Shown in pieces: positions 56,006 to 64,000 of a stretch of DNA of 64,000 nucleotides. The DNA lies in contig NZ_CP109907.1 of the NCBI RefSeq assembly GCF_033097525.1, positions 5,456,001 through 5,520,000 on the forward strand. The letters are read 5' to 3'. The notes beneath the pieces were generated by a model. That model was not told the origin of the DNA. It ran no database searches and was given only the letters and a program-made list of their open reading frames with translations. The position numbers were made by a program, and so were the translations under genes. The stretch comes from Sphingobacterium sp. UGAL515B_05. Its GTDB lineage: Bacteria > Bacteroidota > Bacteroidia > Sphingobacteriales > Sphingobacteriaceae. The stretch's first letter is position 1; every line of letters starts with the position of its first letter.

Positions 56006-57154
56006 ATGAAAACGAAAAATATCATAGTCCAATATATCGTTCTTATGTTGGCAATAACTGGCGTCTCTTGCAAGGGGAATAAAGGCGAGGCTTCACCGTC
56101 ATCAGCAAAGCCGAAAGACGAAACTCTTGTTTCCTTAACGGAAGCGCAACTGCAAAATGCCCAAATAGAGACGGTAACGCTTTCGGACCAGCTAATAGCC
56201 AGCATATTAAAATTGAATGGAAAAATTGATGTACCGCCTCAGAATCTGGTGTCGGTAAGTATTCCTTTGGGGGGATACCTAAAGAGTACCAGCCTGCTGC
56301 CAGGCATGAAAGTATCAAAAGGTGATATTATTGCCATCGTCGAAAATCCACAGTTTATTCAACTGCAGCAGGACTATCTTGCTGCCAAGTCGAAACTACA
56401 ATTTGCCGAGCTCGACTACAGACGTCAAAAAGAACTCAACCAGAGCCAGGCAAGCAGTGATAAAGTAATGCAGCAAGCACAGGCCGAAATGAACAGCCAG
56501 CTGATAGTAATGAATTCAATTGCCAGACAGCTAGAACTTATTCGTATTCAACCTAGCACTGTTACCCCAGGAAATATCCGTAAAAGTGCGCCCGTCTATA
56601 GCACGATCGATGGCTATGTAAGTAAAGTCAATGTCAATGTCGGAAGATATGTAAATCCTTCTGATGTCCTCTTTGAATTGATCAACCCATCGGACATCCA
56701 TCTTAATCTGAAAGTCTATGAAAAGGACCTTGAACAGCTGCATCCAGGACAAACGCTATTAGCTTACTCCAATGCTAACCCCAATAAAAAGTATTCGGGA
56801 AAAATTCATTTGATCGGCAAAGATGTCGATCCCACAGGTATGACAGATGTTCATTGCCATTTGGATAAATATGATCTGAATCTGGTACCTGGGGTATATA
56901 TGAATGCTGAAATCCAAACGACAACGAGCTTGGGACAGGCTCTGCCCGAAGAATGTATTGTAGACTTTGAAGGAAAAAGTTATGTATTCGTCTCGGAAGG
57001 AAACAGAAATTATCGTCTTAAAGCAATTTCCGTTGAGGAGCCCCAAAAAGGGTTAGCGAAGGTGTTGAACCCTCGAGATTTTGTAGGTAAAAAAATAGTT
57101 AGTAAAAATGCTTATACCTTATTAATGCAGTTAAAAAACAGCGGGGAAGATTAA
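56006..57154 (+). CDS. RND efflux periplasmic adaptor (CusB/CzcB type) lipoprotein
   Basis: The 382-aa protein starts at ATG 56006, 2 bp after the truncated pump gene. Lipobox GVSC (~Cys22) is followed by an MFP barrel-hybrid and lipoyl parts (VSIPLGGYLKSTSLLPGMKVSKGDIIAIVE), a helical hairpin and a beta-barrel (GYVSKVNVNVGRYV, VYEKDLEQLHPGQ). It appears intact. With its pump truncated, it may be idle or work with another pump. Confidence 0.88.
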   Translation: MKTKNIIVQYIVLMLAITGVSCKGNKGEASPSSAKPKDETLVSLTEAQLQNAQIETVTLSDQLIASILKLNGKIDVPPQNLVSVSIPLGGYLKSTSLLPGMKVSKGDIIAIVENPQFIQLQQDYLAAKSKLQFAELDYRRQKELNQSQASSDKVMQQAQAEMNSQLIVMNSIARQLELIRIQPSTVTPGNIRKSAPVYSTIDGYVSKVNVNVGRYVNPSDVLFELINPSDIHLNLKVYEKDLEQLHPGQTLLAYSNANPNKKYSGKIHLIGKDVDPTGMTDVHCHLDKYDLNLVPGVYMNAEIQTTTSLGQALPEECIVDFEGKSYVFVSEGNRNYRLKAISVEEPQKGLAKVLNPRDFVGKKIVSKNAYTLLMQLKNSGED

Positions 57155-57165
57155 ATAAAATCGAT

Positions 57166-57329
57166 ATGAAAACATTATTAAACACGCTGATGCCGGCGTC
57201 CGTTTGAATCTCCCCAATGGATTTTTCGGCATCCATAAATTGGATATGCTGGAACTGCGGCACGGACATTACACCAAGTCAGTGGGAATGAAGTCGGATA
57301 TTATTTCGCTAAATCTTAGATTTAAATAA
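57166..57329 (+). pseudogene. Scrap of an outer-membrane protein gene
   Basis: ATG 57166 gives MKTLLNTLMPASV-stop. Another frame reads IIKHADAGVRLNL, PNGFFGIHKLDMLELRHG and HYTKSVGMKSDI, ending ISLNLRFK at 57329. The 3' part, ending in a beta-strand with terminal aromatic, is like an outer-membrane barrel. It looks like the start and end of a gene joined by a large internal deletion. It follows the adaptor by 11 bp. Confidence 0.5.
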
Positions 57330-57360
57330 TCGTTAGGCTAACATCTTAATTCCAAAATGA

Positions 57361-57386
57361 GGGTGTCTGAATGGACGCCCTTTTTT
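57361..57386 (+). terminator. Terminator after the efflux remnant
   Basis: GGGTGTC (57361-57367) pairs with GACGCCC (57374-57380) with one G-U pair, then six Ts. Confidence 0.75.
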
Positions 57387-57446
57387 AATGGTACTATTCA
57401 GAAAAAATATCCAAACAGATTCCCTTTCTGAACAATGCAGCGATAT

Positions 57447-58598
57447 TTACCGCCCCTCGTTAAACATCGCTAGCAAATTATCAAGTCCGCCTTCAGCGTG
57501 CAATATTTCAGTGTTTTGCAACGTATCTTTTGTTACTGCTGCCGCCCTTGCCTGCATTTGTTTTTCGTAATTTGAAATTGCAGTCTGAATATCCGGAAAA
57601 TGGTCGCATGTCAGATTCTCGGCCAATTCAAAAGCATCCTGCATCGCCTGGTTTACACCCTCACCGGCATATGGCGGCATACGATGAGCTGCGTCACCAA
57701 GCATGGTCAAGTTTGATAATGTTGTCCACGTCTGGTCTAACGGAAAGTGGTATTGTGGTCGCGGCATAAACCAAATTTCATTACTTGCAAAAAGTTCATG
57801 CCATTTTTCGCCCCAGGAGGAGAACGCGACTTTAAACCAATCAAAAACCTGTTGCTTGTTATTAAAGTCAATGCCGCTTTCCTGCACCCAATTTTCGGGA
57901 ACTTTACAACCGGTATAAAACGATAAACTGCCCTCTCCTTTTGCACTTAAAATAATGGATTGTTCGTAACCAAGCGCAAATACTTTTCCGCCTTTTGTGA
58001 TTTCCCAAAGTTTCGGTGTGTTTTTTTCGGCTCTGTAAATATTCCCTTCAACAATTGTAACGCCCGAATAAATCGGCTTAATATCGGTTAGGTAAGGGCG
58101 AATTTTTGAGTTTGCACCGTCGGCTGCAATGACAAGGTCAGCATAAAAAGATTTTCCGTTTTTGAAATGCAGAAGCCAGCCATGATCCTGTTTTACCATT
58201 GACATAAACTGACTGTCCCAAACAATGGTGTCTTCATGCAATGCGCTTATTAAAATATCACGCAAAGGTGCACGATCAATTTCAGGGCGATCTTCTTGAT
58301 CCTTATCTTGAAGCTCGTGCTCGTCCATTTTGATAATGGCCTGCTCGTCCAACACCCTTAAACGTCCCGCGTCGGGTCGAAAGCTAGCTTTAAATTCGTT
58401 CATCAAATTTGCTCTTCGAAGAGCTTCCAAACCACTTTCTTCGTGCAGATCCAGTGTGGCTCCCTGCTGGCGAACTTCTTTATTGCTATCACGTTCATAT
58501 ACGGTTACATTTACTCCTTTTGATTGTAAGAGTTTGGCTAATGTGAGTCCGCCAGGACCACCGCCAACAACTGCAACTTTCTTGTCTTGTAATTTCAT
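57447..58598 (-). CDS. TetX-like FAD-dependent monooxygenase
   Basis: The 383-aa flavoprotein has N-terminal VAVVGGGPGGLTLAKLLQSKG (~9-29), the family's GATLDLHEESG motif, DLVIAADGANSK, and MLGDAAHRMPPYAGEGVNQAMQDA. Length (Tet(X) is 388 aa) and block order match Tet(X): GGTLDLH and GDAAHLMPPFAGQGVN are equivalent blocks. Tet(X) hydroxylates tetracyclines. Divergence is substantial, so drug activity is not established. It follows an AraC regulator by 34 bp and probably shares its transcript. Confidence 0.88.
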   Translation of the reverse strand: MKLQDKKVAVVGGGPGGLTLAKLLQSKGVNVTVYERDSNKEVRQQGATLDLHEESGLEALRRANLMNEFKASFRPDAGRLRVLDEQAIIKMDEHELQDKDQEDRPEIDRAPLRDILISALHEDTIVWDSQFMSMVKQDHGWLLHFKNGKSFYADLVIAADGANSKIRPYLTDIKPIYSGVTIVEGNIYRAEKNTPKLWEITKGGKVFALGYEQSIILSAKGEGSLSFYTGCKVPENWVQESGIDFNNKQQVFDWFKVAFSSWGEKWHELFASNEIWFMPRPQYHFPLDQTWTTLSNLTMLGDAAHRMPPYAGEGVNQAMQDAFELAENLTCDHFPDIQTAISNYEKQMQARAAAVTKDTLQNTEILHAEGGLDNLLAMFNEGR

Positions 58599-58632
58599 AT
58601 CCAGTAAAATTTATTTTTTTGACTGAACAAAA

Positions 58633-59388
58633 TTACGTTGGCCTGAGCGTTGAAAATTGTATAAAACGCTCATTTTGGTTCTTCAACAGTTCTTTTGGTG
58701 AAACACCAGCAAGTTTCTTAACTTCTTTAATAAAATGGGATTGATCGGCAAAGTTTTGCTGTGGAAACAATTTGCCTTTTTTGATATGCTGAAAGGAAGC
58801 ACGGAAGCGGATAATATTGCAATATGCTTTTGCCGTAAGTCCGAACTGCTGATCGAAATAACGGTTGATTTGTTGCCGACTCCAAAACGATTGCGCGGCA
58901 AGTTCTTTAATTGTAATCGCCCCGTTTGATCTATAAATGAGGTCGAACAGTTTCCGTTTCCTTTTGTCAACTTCAAGCGGCAAAAGCGACTGTATTTTTT
59001 TTGTCGCTTTCGCGCAGAATAAATTAAAGTTGTTCAAGTCGTCGGCACTAAAGTTCCAAAAATTAGGAGGCAAGAGCGTTGCCCTGTCCACCAAGTTGGC
59101 GATGCTGGTCTGAAAAACAGATTGGACTGCAAGCGGGTTAAAACTGATGGCGCAAGTCTGTCGCAAAGGCCCAATGATCGCGTGCCCCGGCTGAGTTTGG
59201 ATACCCAAAAGCGTCGCGTGGAAAGGCTCTGCTGCAGTTTGCGTGAAAAATAGATCAACTCTTCCGTCTGGCAACACAACAACCTCTCTATTACAATCCG
59301 ATTGGTTTTCTAGTTGCCAAAAGCTTTCAACAAAATCCGCTAACGACTTGTCAGGTTTTATTGCCTGGTATTTTAATTCATTTTCCAT
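58633..59388 (-). CDS. AraC-family regulator of the TetX-like gene
   Basis: From ATG 59388 the protein is 251 aa (a start at 59412 adds eight residues). The N-terminal sensor resembles DUF6597 (PDKSLADFVESFWQLEN, VVLPDGRVDLFF). The C-terminal HTH pair includes ITIKELAAQSFWSRQQINRYFDQ and NFADQSHFIKEVKKLAGVSPKEL. It is 34 bp before the TetX-like gene on the same strand. It may sense the substrate of that enzyme. Confidence 0.82.
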   Translation of the reverse strand: MENELKYQAIKPDKSLADFVESFWQLENQSDCNREVVVLPDGRVDLFFTQTAAEPFHATLLGIQTQPGHAIIGPLRQTCAISFNPLAVQSVFQTSIANLVDRATLLPPNFWNFSADDLNNFNLFCAKATKKIQSLLPLEVDKRKRKLFDLIYRSNGAITIKELAAQSFWSRQQINRYFDQQFGLTAKAYCNIIRFRASFQHIKKGKLFPQQNFADQSHFIKEVKKLAGVSPKELLKNQNERFIQFSTLRPT

Positions 59389-59413
59389 TGTTTTAGTCCG
59401 TTTATAAGCCATG

Positions 59414-59421
59414 CCCCCCCC
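59414..59421 (-). repeat. G8 tract directly before the AraC gene
   Basis: On the minus strand GGGGGGGG lies just before the possible ATG at 59412. Tracts of this length are prone to slippage and could change the leader or promoter spacing. Confidence 0.4.
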
Positions 59422-59520
59422 TCAAAATTTATTACGGCACATCCGGTTAAAAGTCCCACACTTCCAATCAAAATTAAGGATTATTATATAATCAAATATG
59501 AAATAGATCAAACACTAAGC

Positions 59521-59889
59521 CTATTCGGATGAGGGTAGCGGCAATCCTTGTTTTTCAATGACAAATGCTTTAAGCTCTGCCATTTTTCCATCTTCGAATC
59601 GCCAAATGTCGCAATAATCGAAATAATCATATTTTCCGTCCTTATTTCTCAACCGAATTTCTCCGGTCACCATAACAAAATCACCTTCCTCAATAGATTT
59701 TTCCACATCAAAAACCGGCGGTTCCTGATAGAACTCTTTCAAATAAGCGCGAACTTCTTCTTTCCCATGGAGAATACGCTCACCTATAAAAACCCATTTC
59801 GTCTCTGCAGTACAATAAGCTAAGAAGCTTTCATAATCTCCTTTGGCAATAAATTCATTGGCTGTGTGTAAAATCGTTATATTTTTCAT
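59521..59889 (-). CDS. SnoaL-like/NTF2-fold protein
   Basis: The 122-aa protein shows the NTF2-like cone: TANEFIAKGDYESFLAYCT, WVFIGERILHGKEEVRAYLKEF, FVMVTGEIRLRNKDGKYDYFDYCDIWRFEDGKMAELKAF (key parts given). Such proteins act as small hydrolases, cyclases or binding proteins. It stands alone between the AraC gene and the exporter. Function unknown. Confidence 0.8.
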   Translation of the reverse strand: MKNITILHTANEFIAKGDYESFLAYCTAETKWVFIGERILHGKEEVRAYLKEFYQEPPVFDVEKSIEEGDFVMVTGEIRLRNKDGKYDYFDYCDIWRFEDGKMAELKAFVIEKQGLPLPSSE

Positions 59890-60068
59890 TTTCAGCTAGT
59901 TGTTTTGAATCATCAATTTTTGTCGGTCCACACGTTTTAAATGTTATAGTGGATCAGTATGATACGCCGCTACGTTCATAAAACCACTCAGGTGAACAAG
60001 TTGTTTTAAACGACGAAATAAGATATATTCAATGCTATGACGAACTACAGAGATCAGCATTTAAGTAA

Positions 60069-61262
60069 CTACTTCTCTTTCCTAAAAACAAATATCGAGC
60101 AAATCGCAGCCAGTAAAAGGCACCCGCCGAACACCTGGAATGCGCTTTCCAGACCGATATTGATAATCAGGCTCAGTAAAAGGCTCCCCAGGCCATAACC
60201 CGAGAAAAGAAAGAATGCAAAAAGTCCTGTCGCCGCTCCTTTTTGCGCACTGAATGTGGTGACAATAGCAGCAAACAAAGGATGCGAGAGGTCAAATCCG
60301 AGTGAAAGTAAAGCCACTAAAACACAGGATGCTGCAAGATTTAGATTTTGGCTGAGCAGCAATACGGTAAGCGCTCCCAAAAATAAACCTAAAGGTATTA
60401 TTCTCTGTCTTCCATAGTGGTCCGCAAGCTTTCCGAGTAATGGACCTAGTAATAGGCCCGGAATACCATACCCCAACAAGGCTAGCCCAATCTGTAATTC
60501 GTCGAGGCCATAGTTTCTATAGAAAAAATAAGCCAGCCAGGCAAAAATACCACCATGGAACATCCCGTTAAACAAAACATAGAAATAGGTATGCCTAGCT
60601 CTTCCGCTCGACAGGATATTGCAGAAGACGAGGAAAATGTTCTCCTTAACTCCACGGATCATCTCATTTGCTTTAAATATGTCCTTTTGATACATGACAA
60701 TCAGCAGCAAAATAAGCAGCGCGATGCTCGCGACGCCAATAAAAAGCCATTGCCAACCGACTAGCGATGTGATCAAAGCGCCTGCGCTGGATCCGAAAGC
60801 TGTGCCACCTGCCATGTTACCAAAGAATATCCCAAGCGCGTGCCCCCGTTTTTCGTACGGGTACCGATCGCTGATCCAGCTAATGGTTGTGGGGGCAATA
60901 CCGGCGGCACCGATGCCAGTTAGCAAACGAAGAAAAATCATCTGATTGGTTCCTTGGACGTAAGCGGTAAGTAATGTCAATACGGAAAAGATGATTAGGC
61001 ATAACGTAATTATCCGGAACCTGCCAAAGCGATCACTTAGAGGCGCATATACCAATGTAAACAATCCATAGCCAAGCAGGTACGATGGTTCAATAAAACT
61101 CACATGCCGGGTAGTCGTACCAAACTGTTCGGATAGCAGTGGAAGCAATGGCGCGACCATGAATCCCTGAAAAAAAACAATGAAAGTTGCCAAAGAAAGA
61201 ATATAAACCGGAAACATAGATACGCCTGTGGCCATTCTGTCATTTGTAATTAATTTGTACAT
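60069..61262 (-). CDS. MFS transporter
   Basis: The 397-aa protein has twelve membrane helices. The loop motif YAPLSDRFGRFRII (helix 2-3) and matching GPLLGKLADHYGRQRII in the second half are the MFS signature. Length and style fit drug:H+ antiporters of the Bcr/AraJ type. With the divergent-style AraC gene at 61353 upstream on the same strand, it may be a regulated exporter. Substrate unknown. Confidence 0.88.
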   Translation of the reverse strand: MYKLITNDRMATGVSMFPVYILSLATFIVFFQGFMVAPLLPLLSEQFGTTTRHVSFIEPSYLLGYGLFTLVYAPLSDRFGRFRIITLCLIIFSVLTLLTAYVQGTNQMIFLRLLTGIGAAGIAPTTISWISDRYPYEKRGHALGIFFGNMAGGTAFGSSAGALITSLVGWQWLFIGVASIALLILLLIVMYQKDIFKANEMIRGVKENIFLVFCNILSSGRARHTYFYVLFNGMFHGGIFAWLAYFFYRNYGLDELQIGLALLGYGIPGLLLGPLLGKLADHYGRQRIIPLGLFLGALTVLLLSQNLNLAASCVLVALLSLGFDLSHPLFAAIVTTFSAQKGAATGLFAFFLFSGYGLGSLLLSLIINIGLESAFQVFGGCLLLAAICSIFVFRKEK

Positions 61263-61352
61263 TTCTATTATTTGTTAAATGATACAAATTTCAAGAATGT
61301 TAGCCGCAGAAGACTTATACGGATTGAGGTGATAATTGGACTTTTTATCGAT

Positions 61353-62312
61353 TTAAACCGTAAGTGGGCTTTGCATAAGCAGTAAAGCGTCTTGACGGTA
61401 TGCTGTAGGAGTTAGACCGGTCATCTTTTTAAAAAACCGATTGAAATAATTTGCTTCATTAAATTGTAATAGATCAGCTATTTCTGACACCTGCAGATCA
61501 GTGTGTGTTAAAAGACTTTTTGCTTCCAGCACTAGCTTTTCATTAATGTGAAACAACGCCGTGTGCCCGGTATATTTTTTTACTAAAAAATTCAAATGGC
61601 TGGCTGTGAGATTCAGTTCATCTGCGATTTTTCGAACCGTTGGCCTTCCTTCTTTTCGTATATCGGGGGTGTCAATGGCATAAGCATCGAGCACTTTTCT
61701 AAACTTAACCATCAGGGATGCATGTTTTAACTGAAAAGGAGTTTTTAGCTCCTTATCTTTATAATATAGACGACGGATTTGGATAAGCAATACTTTTAAT
61801 AAAGTTTGCATCATTTCAAAATTATCCTCCTGTCCCGAATTCATTTCAAGAAGCAGCGTTTCGGCTGTATGCGATACCTTTTCCATATCTTGCTGCGAAA
61901 GCCTCAGAAGTGAGTTGGCTCCACGCATAAAAAAAGGGTAATCTTTTTCAAATTTGGGTGTTAGAGGGTCGATTCCAGCAAATTCGGATGTAAAACAAAT
62001 GAGATAGCCATAAATCGTTTCCACACGCTGCCAGCTTTCCATTTTACCGGGATATGCGAAGTAAATACTGTTAGCTGACGTATGAATGGTTTCGTCAGGA
62101 AGCAGGAATCTAGGCCCCTTTGTTTTACAGATTAAAATACGAAAAAAATTACCTCGGAATAGCGGCATGAAAAGCAATTTGCCTTTTGCCTGCTCTTCAA
62201 TCCGCATGACGTTAAATAAATCATTTGCAGCTGTGCCAATCCTGAAAGTATCGAAAAATTGACTAATGGTATCGATCCATGGAATTAAAGCCTGTATCTT
62301 TTTGTTTTTCAT
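61353..62312 (-). CDS. AraC-family regulator upstream of the MFS gene
   Basis: The 319-aa protein has a cupin-like N-terminal domain (~25-160) and an AraC HTH pair: RKIADELNLTASHLNFLVKKY and LLQFNEANYFNRFFKKMTGLTPTAYR. It lies 90 bp before the exporter gene on the same strand and probably controls it. Confidence 0.87.
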   Translation of the reverse strand: MKNKKIQALIPWIDTISQFFDTFRIGTAANDLFNVMRIEEQAKGKLLFMPLFRGNFFRILICKTKGPRFLLPDETIHTSANSIYFAYPGKMESWQRVETIYGYLICFTSEFAGIDPLTPKFEKDYPFFMRGANSLLRLSQQDMEKVSHTAETLLLEMNSGQEDNFEMMQTLLKVLLIQIRRLYYKDKELKTPFQLKHASLMVKFRKVLDAYAIDTPDIRKEGRPTVRKIADELNLTASHLNFLVKKYTGHTALFHINEKLVLEAKSLLTHTDLQVSEIADLLQFNEANYFNRFFKKMTGLTPTAYRQDALLLMQSPLTV

Positions 62313-62544
62313 GCATTAAAGAAATCTATCAAATTTAGCCAATAGCGCGCTATAAAATAAAGAAATTATCAACCTTGACTTAACAACAAGTTTGAAACTC
62401 ATTAACAGTCTTTTAAGGAGGACATTTGATAAGTATCTCTATCTATTCAATCAACATTGTTCAATGGAAAAAGGTCTTTATTTCAAAAAGCACCCATCTC
62501 TCGACTAGCCATTATTAACTAAATCATATCCAAGTCTTTCATAC

Positions 62545-64000
62545 CTAGTTATTGCCTTCATTTATCAACCACTTTCTCAAAAGCTCCAGTAATGTTTTTT
62601 TGACGAACGGCTTCACAGCAAAATCATCCATTCCACAAGAAATGCACCTTTCCTTTTCGTCCTTAATATTACTGGCTGTCAATGCTATAATTGGCGTATG
62701 CATCGTCCCGCCCTCATTTTCCCTAATCAATTCAGTTAATTCATAGCCATTCATTTCAGGCATCTGTATATCCATGAAGATCAAATCAGGATTATTTTCC
62801 TTGAACAATTCAAATCCCATTATCCCATCGACCGCTTCTATGATTTCCGCATTGGAAAGAACATTCTGTACAATGGTTCTAGTAAGCAACATATTAAATT
62901 TGTTGTCCTCAATAATTAAAATCTTGTATTTTCTTTCCAAAAAGGCCGTTTCTCTTTCGGCATATTTGATGGTTTCTTCATCCTGCTGTAATGCTGCAAC
63001 TAATGTAGAATACAGTTGATTTACTTTAACGGGTTTATTAATACAATGAATAATATGGCTGCTTTCAGCAATAAGGGCTGGGTTGGTCTCAAGAGCGGAT
63101 AACATTAAAACTAGGGGCTGTCCAACTCCTTTGAAAAGTAACTTTTCCCTAATTTTTTTTATCGTATCGATACCGTTCATTATAGGTAGATCATTGTCTA
63201 TAATAATCGCATCATAACACTCACCTTTGGCCAACATTTGAAGAACCTCAAATCCGTTATCGGCCAAGGAGACATTAACTTTCTTCAAATGCAACATCAA
63301 TGCAATATTGGCTCGATCTTCATCTTGTCGGGCAACGATCATAATCTTTAAAGATTCTAAAAGTTTCCATTCGTACACATCCCCTTTTAGCGATCTTAAT
63401 GTTATTTCGAAATAAAATTGACTTCCTTTTCCATATTCACTTTCCAGTTTTAGATTACTATCCATCATTTTTAGCAACTGGTTTGAAATGCTTAGTCCAA
63501 GGCCTGTTCCGCCAAATCTCTTGCTTATTGAAGCATCTTCCTGAGAGGATGCTTCAAATATTTTTTGCTGTTTCTCTGGTTTAATACCTATTCCGCTGTC
63601 CGTTACACTGACGCGCAGCGTGGTGGAGTTTTCGTCCGAAGATAGTACATCGACATTTAGTGCAACACTTCCCTTGTCCGTAAATTTTATTGCATTACTT
63701 AGAAGATTCATGAGCACCTGTTTGAGTCGAAGTGAGTCAACCCAAATATAATGTGGTAGTGATTCTGATAAATTAACCTGAAAATCCAATTTTTTGGCTT
63801 TCCACTGAAAGTCAATCAAACTTGTCACCTGAGCAAACATCTCATACAAATCATTTTTTTCAACCGAAAGCTCCAATTTGCCAGCTTCAATTTTAGAAAA
63901 ATCAAGTATATCGTTTATGATGCTCAAAAGAAGATTAGCAGACTGATCGACAATAGAAACATATTCTTTTTGTGTATCGTCTAGTTTTGTTCGACTCATC
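62545..64000 (-). CDS. Hybrid histidine kinase, C-terminal part, cut by window edge
   Basis: The frame continues past the right edge, so the first residue here is not a start. Present are the end of HisKA (QSANLLLSIINDILDFSKIEAGKLELS), HATPase_c (NLLSNAIKFT, DSGIGI, GTGLGLSISNQL), a first receiver that is degenerate around IIIDNDLPIMNG, and a second, canonical receiver with IIEDN, MDIQMPEMNG (phospho-Asp) and KPFVKK. It is a phosphorelay sensor kinase. The sensory domains and the phospho-His are off-window. Confidence 0.9.
   Translation of the reverse strand, partial: MSRTKLDDTQKEYVSIVDQSANLLLSIINDILDFSKIEAGKLELSVEKNDLYEMFAQVTSLIDFQWKAKKLDFQVNLSESLPHYIWVDSLRLKQVLMNLLSNAIKFTDKGSVALNVDVLSSDENSTTLRVSVTDSGIGIKPEKQQKIFEASSQEDASISKRFGGTGLGLSISNQLLKMMDSNLKLESEYGKGSQFYFEITLRSLKGDVYEWKLLESLKIMIVARQDEDRANIALMLHLKKVNVSLADNGFEVLQMLAKGECYDAIIIDNDLPIMNGIDTIKKIREKLLFKGVGQPLVLMLSALETNPALIAESSHIIHCINKPVKVNQLYSTLVAALQQDEETIKYAERETAFLERKYKILIIEDNKFNMLLTRTIVQNVLSNAEIIEAVDGIMGFELFKENNPDLIFMDIQMPEMNGYELTELIRENEGGTMHTPIIALTASNIKDEKERCISCGMDDFAVKPFVKKTLLELLRKWLINEGNN

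Noticed and set aside
1..64000. CRISPR arrays, tRNA/rRNA genes, complete insertion sequences, prophage genes
   Set aside because: None could be recognised on either strand: no regularly spaced direct repeats, no cloverleaf-like or rRNA sequence, and no transposase or phage structural gene.

Overview
This 64 kb window looks like the chromosome of a Bacteroidota member close to Sphingobacterium/Pedobacter. It has two SusC/SusD pairs, an ECF sigma/FecR pair next to an STN-bearing SusC, HmuY-type hemophores, A-rich leaders without Shine-Dalgarno sequences, and possible Bacteroidetes promoter -7 elements (TAnnTTTG). This assignment rests on gene content only, since no rRNA or tRNA gene is present.

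Layout. (1) 1-3015: two sensor kinases on the minus strand overlapping by 11 bp; the second runs off the left edge. (2) 3158-8895: the four-gene 'ligase-associated' DNA repair operon (MBL/beta-CASP exonuclease, ATP-dependent ligase, Lhr-like DEXH helicase, PdeM-type phosphoesterase). (3) 8925-24100: a heme/iron locus. An hmuTUV importer and an AraC regulator lie on the minus strand. Divergent from them are a TonB-dependent heme receptor, four HmuY-like proteins interleaved with two related lipoproteins, a di-heme cytochrome c peroxidase, an S41 protease, a heme oxygenase and a 44-aa membrane protein. Four copies of a 23-bp inverted repeat (TTATTTA-N9-TAAATAA) precede genes of this locus and probably bind an iron regulator such as Fur. 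(4) 24101-29147: mostly single genes (secreted DUF4932-like protein, FabH-like ketoacyl synthase, cold-shock protein, TlpA-like thioredoxin) with long non-coding gaps, one holding a nested inverted-repeat structure. (5) 29148-37639, minus strand: ECF sigma, FecR (split by a one-base frameshift in an A6 run), SusC with STN domain, SusD and a DUF4832 glycosidase-like protein. (6) 38083-49242, minus strand: eight closely spaced genes: SusC, SusD, two paralogous DoxX-like membrane proteins, a persulfide-dioxygenase/rhodanese fusion, a thioredoxin-like lipoprotein with one active-site Cys, a 53-aa lipoprotein and a FAD oxidoreductase. This looks like an uptake-plus-sulfane-sulfur module and is the most interesting candidate system here. 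(7) 49674-52078: AraC regulator, nitrilase-family amidohydrolase, DUF3995 protein. (8) 52079-57386: a decayed area with gene fragments, a solo RNA-polymerase alpha-CTD-like protein, a heavy-metal RND pump-OMF fusion lacking its first ~650 residues, its intact adaptor, and a scrap of an outer-membrane protein gene. (9) 57447-62312: a TetX-like FAD monooxygenase with an AraC regulator, a SnoaL-like protein, an MFS exporter and another AraC regulator. (10) 62545-64000: the C-terminal part of a hybrid histidine kinase cut by the right edge.

The regions work as separate modules: DNA repair, iron/heme acquisition, two SusCD nutrient systems (one under sigma/anti-sigma control, one tied to sulfur chemistry), and detoxification/efflux genes under AraC regulators. 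No CRISPR array, insertion sequence, prophage, rRNA or tRNA was seen.
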